From: an uncultured Chitinophagaceae bacterium
GTDB lineage: Bacteria > Bacteroidota > Bacteroidia > Chitinophagales > Chitinophagaceae
Direction of reading: 5' to 3'
Length of the DNA stretch: 64,000 nt
Assembly: GCA_937958995.1 (NCBI GenBank)
Contig: CALGAP010000011.1
Coordinates: forward strand, 372,001 to 436,000
Positions 44,083-52,761 of this stretch are shown here, one piece after another; position 1 is the stretch's first letter, and the number at the start of each line of letters is the position of its first letter. The position numbers and the translations under genes were made by a program. The notes below the pieces were generated by a model. It did no database searches and was not told where the DNA came from. It saw nothing but the letters and a program-made list of their open reading frames with translations.

Positions 44083-45372
44083 CTAAGCCTGTTTATTTTG
44101 TTTTTGCCACGCTTCATATCTTTCCGCGAGATGCTTATAGGCATTTTCACTCATAATAATTCCGTTGTCCACTATCACGCCAATAGCCAGGGCGATACCT
44201 GTTAGTGACATAATATTCGATGAAATACCAAAAGCATTCAGTAGTATAAAACTGGCCGCCAGCGTAATGGGGATTTGTATAATGATGCTTAAAGCGCTTC
44301 GCCAGTGAAAAAGGAAAATGATGACGACGAGCGAAACCACGATCATTTCTTCGATCAGCGTATTTTTAATGGAACTGATCGACTCTTTGATTAACTCGCC
44401 CCGGTCGTACACGATATCGAACTTCACTTTTTCCGGGAAACCTTTTGCCACTTCCGCCATTTTCGCTTTTACCCGGTCAATAACTGCAGCTGCATTCTCA
44501 CCATATCTCATCACCACGATGCCCCCCACTCTCTCGCCTTCGCCGTTCTGGTCGAAAATGCCCAGCCGCGACTCGCCGGTCATTTGCACCGTGGCTACGT
44601 CGGCCACGCGGATGGGAATACTGTTTTGCGTTTTGACAGGAATATTTTCTATCTCTTCAATAGATTGCAGGTAGCCTGAAGTCTTGATGATATAACCGAT
44701 ATCACTCATCTCGAATTTTCTACCCCCCGATTCGTTATTATTTTTGCGGATGGCACTGATAATATCGGTTACAGAAAGGCGATAGTACAGTAATTTGTTA
44801 GGATTGATGGTTACCTGGTATTGTTTCTGGAAACCGCCGAACGAAGCGATCTCGCTCACGCCTTCCACATTCTGCAAAGCAAATTTGATATACCAGTCTT
44901 GCAGCGCGCGTTGTTCACCCAGGTCCATATTGGGCGCGTCGAGGGTGTACCAGAGAATATGACCTACGCCCGTGCCATCGGGACCAAGTTGCGGCGTAAC
45001 GCCGGCGGGCAATGATCTCGACACCGTACTTAACCTTTCGAGCACTCTTTCGCGCGCCCAGTAAATGTCCACATCATCATCGAAGATGACATAGATAAAG
45101 CTCATACCAAACATGGAAGTGCCGCGCACGTATTTGATGCGTGGCAGTCCCTGCAGGTTGGTGACCAGCGGATAGGTAATCTGATCTTCGATCAGTTGCG
45201 GCGCGCGACCCATCCATTCGGTAAAAACGATCACCTGGTTTTCGGAGAGGTCGGGTATGGCGTCGATGGGATTTTTCTTGACAGAAAAAATTCCCCATAC
45301 AAAAAGTATCGCGGCCAGTACCAGTACAATGAAGCGGTTTCTAAGCGACCATTCAATAATTCTATGAACCAT
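44083..45372 (-). CDS. CusA-like RND heavy-metal pump, N-terminal part (ends at in-frame TAG)
   Basis: First 429 residues of a CusA-type pump: TM1 (RFIVLVLAAILFVWGIF), the first periplasmic domain (NPIDAIPDLSENQVIVFTEW) and TM2-TM4. Asp402 in GVIVDNGIIMSENAYKHL matches the proton-relay aspartate (D405) of E. coli CusA. The frame then meets TAG in the cytoplasmic loop (after EAWQKQNKQA), and the rest of the pump continues in the same frame from 44079. This is either a nonsense mutation, a split gene with coupled reinitiation, or a sequencing error. Confidence 0.93.
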   Translation of the reverse strand: MVHRIIEWSLRNRFIVLVLAAILFVWGIFSVKKNPIDAIPDLSENQVIVFTEWMGRAPQLIEDQITYPLVTNLQGLPRIKYVRGTSMFGMSFIYVIFDDDVDIYWARERVLERLSTVSRSLPAGVTPQLGPDGTGVGHILWYTLDAPNMDLGEQRALQDWYIKFALQNVEGVSEIASFGGFQKQYQVTINPNKLLYYRLSVTDIISAIRKNNNESGGRKFEMSDIGYIIKTSGYLQSIEEIENIPVKTQNSIPIRVADVATVQMTGESRLGIFDQNGEGERVGGIVVMRYGENAAAVIDRVKAKMAEVAKGFPEKVKFDIVYDRGELIKESISSIKNTLIEEMIVVSLVVIIFLFHWRSALSIIIQIPITLAASFILLNAFGISSNIMSLTGIALAIGVIVDNGIIMSENAYKHLAERYEAWQKQNKQA

Positions 45373-45465
45373 AAATCAGCTTTTGAAAAAGAAAAGTTCA
45401 ATAGATGGCATATAGCAATGCCTTAGCCAGGCAAAAGGATTTGCCTTACCTGAATGGAAGCTTAA

Positions 45466-45861
45466 TCAAATGCGGAAAACGCAGTGGCGGATATGAATAG
45501 CTATATTGCTACTTCGTGGTGGGGCGTGACTGAGGGGATTTTCTTCAGTAACCGAGGGTAAATAAATGCTTGCCAATTGAAACGGCGCAACGGGCTGCGA
45601 TTCTACTGCAATAGGTGAAAGCTGAAAAGCTGTTGCGCCCTTATGATCGTTCTCGAGTTTGTATTGCTTTTGTTCGTCTTTGCAGCAGCCTTTTTTGTCG
45701 TCGTCAGATTTCTCCATACCGCATTTACCACACTGCTTGCCCTCGTTCTTCCAGAGGCCAGCATCCACGAGCCTATCCATGCAATAATGGAAATGCACGG
45801 TAGCCCCCACGGTGCAGCTGAGGTAAACCAATGACAATATGGCTACTACGAACTTAAGCAT
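45466..45861 (-). CDS. HYC_CC_PP family protein
   Basis: A 131-residue exported protein with signal peptide (VVAILSLVYLSCTVGA), a His-Tyr-Cys motif (VHFHYCMDRL), Cys-rich metal-binding-like part (GKQCGKCGME; KKGCCKDEQ) and a late PP pair (SHAPPRSSN). These are the marks of the HYC_CC_PP family that commonly precedes CusA-type pumps in Bacteroidota. It is 93 bases upstream of the pump gene and probably leads the operon; a periplasmic metal-binding role is inferred. Confidence 0.88.
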   Translation of the reverse strand: MLKFVVAILSLVYLSCTVGATVHFHYCMDRLVDAGLWKNEGKQCGKCGMEKSDDDKKGCCKDEQKQYKLENDHKGATAFQLSPIAVESQPVAPFQLASIYLPSVTEENPLSHAPPRSSNIAIHIRHCVFRI

Positions 45862-45867
45862 CGGTCA

Positions 45868-45875
45868 CAAAGGTA
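45868..45875 (-). promoter_or_regulatory. -7 element of the metal efflux operon
   Basis: On the minus strand TACCTTTG, an exact TAnnTTTG match, ends six bases before the ATG of the HYC_CC_PP gene, so the transcript would have almost no leader. No -33 box or CueR/CusR-like operator was identified. Confidence 0.45.
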
Positions 45876-45930
45876 GAGTTTTAAAACGACCGGGAGCTTA
45901 TAATATTTTGGCGTTTGCTTATATTATAAT

Positions 45931-47448
45931 GTGTCCGGTCGGTGTTTCGGATTGATAATCAACACTCCCGGATTAATCCTATATTTAATCGCGAATTTCA
46001 TCACTCCTTGGCGCCCCGATCTCGAATATATCAGGTTATCTGCCTTAAACCGGCAAATCCAGGCCGCGATTGATGGCCATTTTAACGAGCTGAGCTTTTG
46101 GGTGGTGGCCGACATCACGAACCATAGTTATAAGGAAAGAACGAATTACCACTATTTCGACCTCGTTGAAAAAGGCAACAACAACGACCTGGTCGCCAAA
46201 ATTGCGGGCAAAGCCTGGGTAGCAGGCTCGCAGCGTATTAAGGAATTTGAAAGAATCACAGGCCAGGCTTTTACCAATAATATTCATGTGCTGGTGAAGG
46301 TGAAAGAGAACTATCATGTGGTGTATGGACTTTCGCTGGATGTGATTGATATTGATACGAATTTCACTATTGGGATGCTGGCACAGCAAAGGGAGGCGAC
46401 GCTGGCCGAACTGGTTGCCAAAAACCCCGATGTAATCAAAAAAGTCGGCGGCCGGTATGTAACCCGAAACAGCCAGCTCCCCCTGCCCCTGGTTATACAG
46501 CGCATAGCCGTAGTGGCCTCGAAAACCTCAGCGGGCAATGAAGACTTCAGGCATACCTTGTTGAATAATCCCTATGGCTATCGGTTTGAAATAGACGACT
46601 ACTTCACCGTGGTTCAAAACGAAGCCAATGCCGCTTTGTTCGTTGAAACCCTGATCCAGGTTTTCAGATCAGGCATTCAATATGATGTGGTAGTAATCAT
46701 CCGTGGCGGCGGCGCGCAAACCGATTTCCTGATCTTTGATAACTATAAAATTGGTCTGGCCGTTGCCCGGTTCCCGATACCGGTTATAACAGGCATCGGC
46801 CACCTGCGCAATGAAACCATCGCCGACTTGATGGCGCACACGCAGACGAAGACGCCCACGAAGGCCGCGGAATTTATCATTGCGCACAACAAGAAATTCG
46901 AAGATGAAATATCAGGTTTTGAAAAAACCATCATCATTAAATCGCAGCAACTGTTTGCCGCGCACTATCGGGAACTGACGGATTTGAAAACATTTATCAT
47001 CAACCAATCACGAACGCTGATTAACGAGCAAAAGGATATGTTGGTGAACAATAACCAGGTGATCATCAACAAAACCAAGACGCTGCTTTCACATAAGCGA
47101 AATGACCTAATGTTCACCACTGCTGTTTTTTTATCAAAACCCAAAGTGATTACTGGTAACAAGCTGAATGACCTTTCAAATATTTTGCAGAATATCGTCG
47201 CTTTTAAGAATAATTATCTGAAAAATCAGAAAGGTTATCTCGGTCATTTTACATCCGTCTTTAATCTGATGTCGCCGAAAAATATTTTGAAGAGAGGTTT
47301 TGCTATTGTGAAATACCAGGACAAGATCACTGTTGACCCCGGAGTTTTTCAACCAGGCACTGAAATGGAAGTGATTCTTTCTGATAAATCAATAAAGTCA
47401 GTCGTCAAATCAAACCAACAGCACGATGGAAAAGAATTTAACATATGA
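45931..47448 (+). CDS. xseA: Exodeoxyribonuclease VII large subunit
   Basis: Large subunit of the single-strand exonuclease ExoVII. The OB-fold N-terminus is seen from IRLSALNRQIQAAIDGHFNE, and the catalytic domain has VVIIRGGGAQTDF and PVITGIGHLRNETIADLMAH followed by TKTPTKAAEF. A coiled-coil region follows, then KNILKRGFAIVK. The start is uncertain: there is no ATG near the expected N-terminus, and the frame opens with GTG at 45931 (TTG at 45952 is the other candidate), adding about 30 residues unlike the family. It overlaps xseB by 23 bases. Confidence 0.9.
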   Translation: MSGRCFGLIINTPGLILYLIANFITPWRPDLEYIRLSALNRQIQAAIDGHFNELSFWVVADITNHSYKERTNYHYFDLVEKGNNNDLVAKIAGKAWVAGSQRIKEFERITGQAFTNNIHVLVKVKENYHVVYGLSLDVIDIDTNFTIGMLAQQREATLAELVAKNPDVIKKVGGRYVTRNSQLPLPLVIQRIAVVASKTSAGNEDFRHTLLNNPYGYRFEIDDYFTVVQNEANAALFVETLIQVFRSGIQYDVVVIIRGGGAQTDFLIFDNYKIGLAVARFPIPVITGIGHLRNETIADLMAHTQTKTPTKAAEFIIAHNKKFEDEISGFEKTIIIKSQQLFAAHYRELTDLKTFIINQSRTLINEQKDMLVNNNQVIINKTKTLLSHKRNDLMFTTAVFLSKPKVITGNKLNDLSNILQNIVAFKNNYLKNQKGYLGHFTSVFNLMSPKNILKRGFAIVKYQDKITVDPGVFQPGTEMEVILSDKSIKSVVKSNQQHDGKEFNI

Positions 47449-47632
47449 AAGCGCTTACAACGAACTGGCAGCCATAGCCAGGGAAATAGAAACAGAATCC
47501 GTTTCTGTTGACGTATTGGCGGAAAAGGTAAAGCGCGCCTCGGAATTGATTGCCTTTTGCCAGGCGAAGCTGAAGAGTACGGAAGCAGAGGTGAATAAGA
47601 TTATCGAACAGATGGAGAAAGGGGGGAAATGA
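47426..47632 (+). CDS. xseB: Exodeoxyribonuclease VII small subunit
   Basis: A 68-residue helical subunit that wraps around the long coiled coil of XseA. The family pattern is clear: LTYESAYNELAAIAREIETE at the start and VDVLAEKVKRASELIAFCQA with KLKSTEAEVNKIIEQME after it. Its start lies inside the end of xseA, indicating translational coupling. Confidence 0.93.
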   Translation: MEKNLTYESAYNELAAIAREIETESVSVDVLAEKVKRASELIAFCQAKLKSTEAEVNKIIEQMEKGGK

Positions 47633-47750
47633 GCGTATGGTATGACCACGATCATACCCCCACCCTGACTAGCCTCAACCTCCCCCATCCCGCAAACCCC
47701 TAACTTCGTTTCAGTTTTTGTGAACAACCGCGGCGAAAAATCGTTTTAAC

Positions 47751-48065
47751 ATGAAACTTACACAGATACCCGAAGGGATGGTGATAGACATCCAGGCGGT
47801 TGGTACTACATTGAACGTAGAACTGGAAAGAAAGATATTCAGCATGATCGGGAGGTTCAGGCAATATTTTGCAAAAATCAATGCCGTGCACTTCCACATC
47901 ATACAATCGACCCAAAAGGCAGCCCTGCCGCGCACCGTGAACGTGCGGTTGGGAATAGCCGGGGAGGATGTATTTGCTTCTGATTCCGGGAACAACCTGA
48001 TGAAGATACTGGGCGGCTTAGAACAAAAAATAGTTCAGCAACTAAGGAAGCGAAAAATTGGGTAA
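47751..48065 (+). CDS. HPF/RaiA family ribosome-associated protein
   Basis: A 104-residue protein of the hibernation factor family, which binds the decoding region of ribosomes in starved cells. Features are the beta-alpha-beta order and VNVRLGIAGEDVFASDSGNN followed by a C-terminal helix EQKIVQQLRKRK. Two neighbouring genes (this and Dps) are both stationary-phase proteins, which supports the call. The family in Bacteroidota is variable, so the match is moderate. Confidence 0.75.
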   Translation: MKLTQIPEGMVIDIQAVGTTLNVELERKIFSMIGRFRQYFAKINAVHFHIIQSTQKAALPRTVNVRLGIAGEDVFASDSGNNLMKILGGLEQKIVQQLRKRKIG

Positions 48066-48130
48066 GTTGCAATAGCTTACTGACCCGATCCCTCCCTTCA
48101 ATTTATTCATCAACGTTAAATAGTTAGAGT

Positions 48131-48604
48131 ATGAAAACAGAAATTGGGATCAAGCCTGCCAATACAGCCGAAGTGGCAAAAGTGCTGAATACGCTGTTGG
48201 CCGACGAACACGTATTGTATATCAAAACAAGAAGAGCTCACTGGAACGTGGAAGGGCCCGACTTCCTCTCAATTCACCGCTTCTTTGAAGAACAGTACAA
48301 ACAACTGGAAGAAATCATCGACGATATTGCAGAACGTATCCGTTCTATCGGCCACTATGCACAGGCAACACTGGCAGGTTTCCTGGCCGAAACGCATCTT
48401 TCGGAAGATGGCCGGGAGAAAAACGACTCCGCAGGTTTCATCAAAGCATTGCTCGCCGACCACGAAGCCATCATCATTCACCTGCGCGAAAATATCGATC
48501 GCTTCGACGAGGAATGGAAAGATATCGGCAGCTCCGACTTCATTACCGGGCTGATGCAGACACACGAAAAGATGGCGTGGATGCTGAGAGCGCATCTGAA
48601 ATAA
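48131..48604 (+). CDS. Dps family DNA-protection / ferritin-like protein
   Basis: A 157-residue Dps protein, forming a dodecamer that oxidises and stores iron and protects DNA. The ferroxidase ligands are all in place: His37 (RRAHWNVEGPDF), His49 (LSIHRFF), Asp64 and Glu68 (IIDDIAERI), with the same spacing as in known Dps proteins. It is followed 80 bases later by an SDR gene on the same strand. Confidence 0.95.
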   Translation: MKTEIGIKPANTAEVAKVLNTLLADEHVLYIKTRRAHWNVEGPDFLSIHRFFEEQYKQLEEIIDDIAERIRSIGHYAQATLAGFLAETHLSEDGREKNDSAGFIKALLADHEAIIIHLRENIDRFDEEWKDIGSSDFITGLMQTHEKMAWMLRAHLK

Positions 48605-48684
48605 AAACTTCTTCTTTTTTCATAAACATCAATCCATTTTTCGGTCAGGCGACCGAAACGGGTGACTATTAAATTCATTTTACC

Positions 48685-49434
48685 ATGAAACTCCTCGAAA
48701 ACAAAATCGCTATCATTACAGGTGCCGGCTCCGGAATTGGTAAGGCCGCTGCTTTACTGTTTGCTGATGAAGGCGCCAAAGTGGTGGTGTCGGATATTGC
48801 CGAAGACAAGGGCCAGAAAACTGTTGAAGAAATAAAACTGAAAGGCGGCGACGCCATTTTTGTGAAAGCAGATACTTCCAAATCGGAAGACAATGAAGCG
48901 CTGGTAAAGAAGGCCCTCGCTCAGTATGGCTCACTGGATATCGCAGTGAACAATGCAGGCATCGGCGGACCGCTGGCCCCCACGGGCGAATATCCCATCG
49001 ACGGATGGAGGAAAGTAATTGATATCAACCTCTCCGGCGTCTTCTACGGCATGCGCTACCAGATTCCCGCCATGCTGCCCAAAGGCGGAAGCATCGTAAA
49101 CATCGCTTCGATACTCGGCGCGGTGGGCACTAAAAATTCGCCAGCCTATGTGGCGGCCAAACACGGCGTGGTGGGTCTTACCAAAGCAGCTGCGCTGGAA
49201 TATGCTGACAAAAACATTCGCGTCAACTCTGTTGGCCCCGGATATATCAGAACACCCCTGCTCACCAACACGCTTGACGAGGCCACCATGGAGGCACTCA
49301 AAGGACTGCACCCGATTGGCCGCCTGGGCGAAGCAGAAGAAGTGGCTGAACTGATCCTTTGGCTGGCATCGCAAAAGTCTTCGTTTGTAACAGGTTCCTA
49401 TTACGCCGTCGACGGCGGGTACCTGGTGCCATAG
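48685..49434 (+). CDS. SDR family NAD(P)-dependent oxidoreductase
   Basis: Classical short-chain dehydrogenase of 249 residues. The cofactor motif is TGAGSGIG (12-19), NNAG follows near residue 90, and the catalytic Tyr-x3-Lys is in SPAYVAAKHGVVGLTKAAAL. The C-terminus FVTGSYYAVDGGYLVP is the usual end. It resembles glucose-1-dehydrogenase-like SDRs; the substrate is unknown. It is convergent with the AraC gene at 49448, only 13 bases away. Confidence 0.93.
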   Translation: MKLLENKIAIITGAGSGIGKAAALLFADEGAKVVVSDIAEDKGQKTVEEIKLKGGDAIFVKADTSKSEDNEALVKKALAQYGSLDIAVNNAGIGGPLAPTGEYPIDGWRKVIDINLSGVFYGMRYQIPAMLPKGGSIVNIASILGAVGTKNSPAYVAAKHGVVGLTKAAALEYADKNIRVNSVGPGYIRTPLLTNTLDEATMEALKGLHPIGRLGEAEEVAELILWLASQKSSFVTGSYYAVDGGYLVP

Positions 49435-49447
49435 ATTAACGCAGTGA

Positions 49448-50359
49448 TCAGTTGAACGCCTGCCTGAACTCCAGGGGCGAAAGACTGGTTTTCGTTTTGA
49501 ACAATTTGCTGAAAGATTGCGGATGTTCAAAACCCAATTCATAAGCTATCTCACTTACAGTTAAGTCTGTGGTCGATAGCTTTTCTTTTGCTTTTTCAAT
49601 AAGCTTGTTGTGGATATGCTGTTGTGTGCTTTGTCCCGTAAGCGATTTCAGCAAACCGCTCAGGTAGTTGGGCGAGACATTCAGCCGGGCGGCAATATGC
49701 TCCACCGTTGGCAAACCATTTGTTACTACCTGATCGCTGTTGAAATACTCCGTTAAGATTTCTTCCAGCCGGTTCAGAATTTTATGATTCGTGATTTTGC
49801 GTGTGATAAACTGTCGCTGGTAAAAGCGTTCGGAATAATTCAGCAATGTTTCGATTTGTGAAATAATAATGCGCTGGCTGAAGCGGTCGATGTTAGAGTG
49901 ATACTCCTGCTGAATATTTTCAAAGATGCCACAGATAATCGCCTCTTCTTTGTCGGAAAGAAACAATGCTTCATTTACCGAGTAGTCGAAAAATTCATAT
50001 TGCCTGATGCCTTTCGCCAGTGAAGTATTCCATAGGAAATCGGGATGCACGAGCAGCAGCCATCCCGATTGTTGCAGATTTTCATCGCCGCGGGGTTCTA
50101 CACTGAACAATTGCCCCGGCGCGATAAAAAACATCACGCCTTCATCAAAATCATATTCCTGCTGCCCATAACGCATCTTTCCGTTCTGAATGCGCTTCAG
50201 CGCAATGGAATAGTAATCCTGCAGCATGTGCTGGGTGTCGCCGCCCACAGGATAATTGATGGAAGACACATCCCCCACGCTGATGAGCGGATGCCCGGGC
50301 TTTGGCAGTTCCCTGAAGCGGTGAAAATCTGCTATGGTTTTGAGGTGATGTATGTTCAT
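49448..50359 (-). CDS. AraC family transcriptional regulator
   Basis: A 303-residue regulator paralogous to the one at 25283-26200. The N-terminal sensing domain (LPKPGHPLISVGD; QQEYDFDEGVMFFIAPGQLF) is followed by two helix-turn-helix motifs (VEHIAARLNVSPNYLSGLLK; LTVSEIAYELGFEHPQSFSK). The ATG at 50359 is preferred because a GGGGAG lies nine bases before it and just after another ATG (50374). It lies downstream of the NmrA-like gene with a 27-base gap and probably regulates it or the convergent SDR. Confidence 0.92.
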   Translation of the reverse strand: MNIHHLKTIADFHRFRELPKPGHPLISVGDVSSINYPVGGDTQHMLQDYYSIALKRIQNGKMRYGQQEYDFDEGVMFFIAPGQLFSVEPRGDENLQQSGWLLLVHPDFLWNTSLAKGIRQYEFFDYSVNEALFLSDKEEAIICGIFENIQQEYHSNIDRFSQRIIISQIETLLNYSERFYQRQFITRKITNHKILNRLEEILTEYFNSDQVVTNGLPTVEHIAARLNVSPNYLSGLLKSLTGQSTQQHIHNKLIEKAKEKLSTTDLTVSEIAYELGFEHPQSFSKLFKTKTSLSPLEFRQAFN

Positions 50360-50386
50360 GTGCTTACTCCCCATTTTTGCCGCGGT

Positions 50387-51313
50387 TCAGGCTGATTGCA
50401 AGTTAGCTGAAATCTGGCTCCTGTATACGGCCGCAAATTCTTTTGCAAAATCGATGAACTTTACTTTTCCCGGTTCCGGCCGGTTGCTGTAATAATGTTC
50501 ATACATGCTGCCATCTCCCTGTGCGATATGCATTTGCGTAAATCCCTTAGCAATATCTTCGTTCATGCCCTCGGCCAGCATGCCGTTCAGAAATTCTTCG
50601 TCAGAAACCACCAGCCATTTTAAACCAGGCTTACCGATTGCATTACCCAATATGGCAGCAATTTCATTCGGTGAAATTTCATCACTCGCTACATAGCGGA
50701 AGGTCTTGCCATCGAATGGCTTCTCCATTTCTTCTGCTATTACATCGGCTATATCCAGCGGCGATACCCAGGGTTCTTTCTGATCACCTCCGTGATTGAA
50801 TATGAAAGCGCCGTTGTTAATCAGCATATGCATCGAGCGATAGAGATTGGTGTAAAAACCAACCGGGCGGATAAATTTTACAGATACATCATCGGGTAAG
50901 AGCCGCAACATCTGTTCTGCATAGAAGTGCATAGCCAGGATACCCACGCCTTCGTTGGTATGCGCGCCGATGCTGCTGAGATGCACCGCTTTTTTCACCT
51001 TCGACGCCTCGATGGCCTGCCTGTAGTTGGAGGCAATCTCCGTGTAGGTTTTGGTGATATCAAAAGTCGGTTCGAAGAAATTGCGCAGATCCACGGCCTC
51101 CATCAGGTACACGATATCCGCGCCTTTGAAGGCCTGGGTAAGAAACTCAACGTCGTGTATGCTTCCGATAGCAGCCCCGGCACCAAGCGAAGCTATTTCC
51201 TGGCTTCTTTCAGGGTTACTGCTGATAACGGTGACTGAATGATTTCTGGCAACCAATTTCCGCGTGAGCGGTCTTCCTACATTGCCCAGGGAACCTGTTA
51301 ATACGATTTTCAT
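50387..51313 (-). CDS. NmrA-like NAD(P)-binding protein
   Basis: Atypical SDR of 308 residues from the ATG at 51313 (MKIVLTGSLGNVGRPLTRKL), containing the GxxGxxG dinucleotide-binding motif. The region after KKAVHLSSIGAHTNEGVG is NmrA-like; there is no canonical Tyr-x3-Lys, suggesting a sensor or an atypical quinone or NADPH reductase. It is upstream of the AraC gene, likely in one operon. Confidence 0.88.
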   Translation of the reverse strand: MKIVLTGSLGNVGRPLTRKLVARNHSVTVISSNPERSQEIASLGAGAAIGSIHDVEFLTQAFKGADIVYLMEAVDLRNFFEPTFDITKTYTEIASNYRQAIEASKVKKAVHLSSIGAHTNEGVGILAMHFYAEQMLRLLPDDVSVKFIRPVGFYTNLYRSMHMLINNGAFIFNHGGDQKEPWVSPLDIADVIAEEMEKPFDGKTFRYVASDEISPNEIAAILGNAIGKPGLKWLVVSDEEFLNGMLAEGMNEDIAKGFTQMHIAQGDGSMYEHYYSNRPEPGKVKFIDFAKEFAAVYRSQISANLQSA

Positions 51314-51578
51314 ATCAAGTTTGTTTCCTGCAAAAATGAGCATGCCCGCCAGGCTTTATATAACCGAATCTATGGTTCTTGTAGCCATTTTCACTCACCC
51401 TTTACTAGCGTTTTTATTATTTGCTACGGCCAATTGACCCGCATGCGGCACCTGTTATTTTGCAATTTTAACCGCTACATCACCCTCACCGGGATGATAA
51501 AGAGTTTTAGTCGCATAACACCTCCTTAAATGTCGCAGTGCCACCGCTTCCACCGGCGCGAAGCCATTTAGCTTTGTG

Positions 51579-51586
51579 CAAACAAA
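51579..51586 (+). promoter_or_regulatory. -7 element of the RibD-like gene
   Basis: TAGCTTTG matches TAnnTTTG and ends nine bases before the ATG at 51596. No convincing -33 box. It is another case of a -7 box placed nearly on the start codon. Confidence 0.4.
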
Positions 51587-51595
51587 TCATATATC

Positions 51596-52270
51596 ATGAG
51601 AAAGATAATCGTAGTCTCCTTCCTCACCATGGATGGTGTATTGCAGGCGCCGGGCGGACCAGAAGAGGATCGTACAGGCGGGTTTAAATGGGGCGGCTGG
51701 CAGTTTAACTATGGAGATGATGAAGTGAATAAAGAACTGGGTAAAATTTTTGTAAACGAATTTGACTTGCTGCTCGGCAGGCGCACCTATGAAATATTTG
51801 CTGCCTACTGGCCATATATGGATGATGAGATCGGCAGGAAATTCAACAGCATCAACAAGTACGTAGTGGCTACCACGCCCATCGATACATCGTGGCACAA
51901 AACCATCCTGATCAATAAAGATGTGGTGAATGAATTGAAAAAACTGAAAGCACAGGATGGTCCCGACCTGCTGGTACACGGCAGCAGCGTGCTGATACAA
52001 ACGTTGCTGGCTAACCGCTTGGTAGATATACTCCATACCTGGACCTACCCTATTACCCTCGGAAAAGGCAAAAAGCTATTCCAGGACGGCACGCAGCCGC
52101 AGGAATGGAGAATAACCGAAGGTATGGTTTCCCCTTCTGGCGTAGTGGTAGCTAAGTATGAACAGGGAGGCGATGTGAGACCGGGTTCTTACGCTGGCGA
52201 CCAACCCAGCAAAGCAGAACTCGCCCGGAGAAAAAAATGGTTAGCCGAAGAACAAGGCAAAAAAATATAG
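51596..52270 (+). CDS. Dihydrofolate reductase family protein (RibD C-terminal-like)
   Basis: A 224-residue protein of the RibD C-terminal/DHFR fold, opening RKIIVVSFLTMDGVLQAPGG and with LLLGRRTYEIFAAYWP and a late block ILHTWTYPITLGKGKKLF. Proteins of this group in Bacteroidota are usually stand-alone NADPH-dependent reductases of unknown substrate, not the true DHFR. The C-terminal ~35 residues (KAELARRKKWLAEEQ) are charged and extra to the domain. Confidence 0.88.
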   Translation: MRKIIVVSFLTMDGVLQAPGGPEEDRTGGFKWGGWQFNYGDDEVNKELGKIFVNEFDLLLGRRTYEIFAAYWPYMDDEIGRKFNSINKYVVATTPIDTSWHKTILINKDVVNELKKLKAQDGPDLLVHGSSVLIQTLLANRLVDILHTWTYPITLGKGKKLFQDGTQPQEWRITEGMVSPSGVVVAKYEQGGDVRPGSYAGDQPSKAELARRKKWLAEEQGKKI

Positions 52271-52363
52271 GCAACTTTATCCCGTGCCCGGGCTGTTTTA
52301 TTGAAAAAAAATAATACATTCGATTGTCAACTTAAAGCACCCGGGCCTGGTAAAGTTGTACTG

Positions 52364-52759
52364 ATGGCTGTAATCAAAACCTTACTGCTTATTGACGACG
52401 ACGAAGATGACCGTGAGGTATTTTGTTCTATAGTAGCTGAAGCTTACCCTCAAATCTCATTATCCGTCGCTACCAATGGACGGCAGGCGCTGCGCGACCT
52501 GCAAGACGCACCCCAACCGCCCGACCTTATATTCCTGGACCTGAACATGCCCCTGATGAATGGCCGCCAGTTTATGGAAGCGCTCAAAAACGATGAACGG
52601 CTCAGGCAGATACCAGTGGTGATTCTTACTACCAGTTCCGACAGTAAAACCATAACCGATCTCAAAGCCCTTGGTGCAAAGGATTTTATAACAAAACCGG
52701 ATAAGTATTCAGCATGGGAGAAATTGCTGAATGAATTTTTCATAAACCCATCGCTGTGA
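52364..52759 (+). CDS. Single-domain response regulator
   Basis: A 131-residue receiver-only regulator from the ATG at 52364 (MAVIKTLLLIDDDEDDREVF). The acidic pocket is Asp11-Asp13, the phospho-acceptor is Asp59 in LIFLDLNMPLMNG, and the conserved Lys is in DFITKPDK. It overlaps the PAS-domain histidine kinase gene (GTGA at the stop), the usual arrangement of such regulators with a kinase. There is no output domain, so signalling probably goes by protein interaction. An upstream TTG at 52301 would add an unlikely extension. Confidence 0.92.
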   Translation: MAVIKTLLLIDDDEDDREVFCSIVAEAYPQISLSVATNGRQALRDLQDAPQPPDLIFLDLNMPLMNGRQFMEALKNDERLRQIPVVILTTSSDSKTITDLKALGAKDFITKPDKYSAWEKLLNEFFINPSL

Positions 52760-52761
52760 GT

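Noticed and set aside
44083..44085. TAG as a recoded sense codon (stop reassignment)
   Set aside because: TAG ends other ordinary genes here, for example sufE and the Rrf2 gene, so a genome-wide reassignment is unlikely. A local nonsense or split is the simpler view.
47639..47658. Hairpin GGTATGA-6-TCATACC after xseB as a terminator
   Set aside because: The stem is short and no T-run follows, so a terminator cannot be supported.
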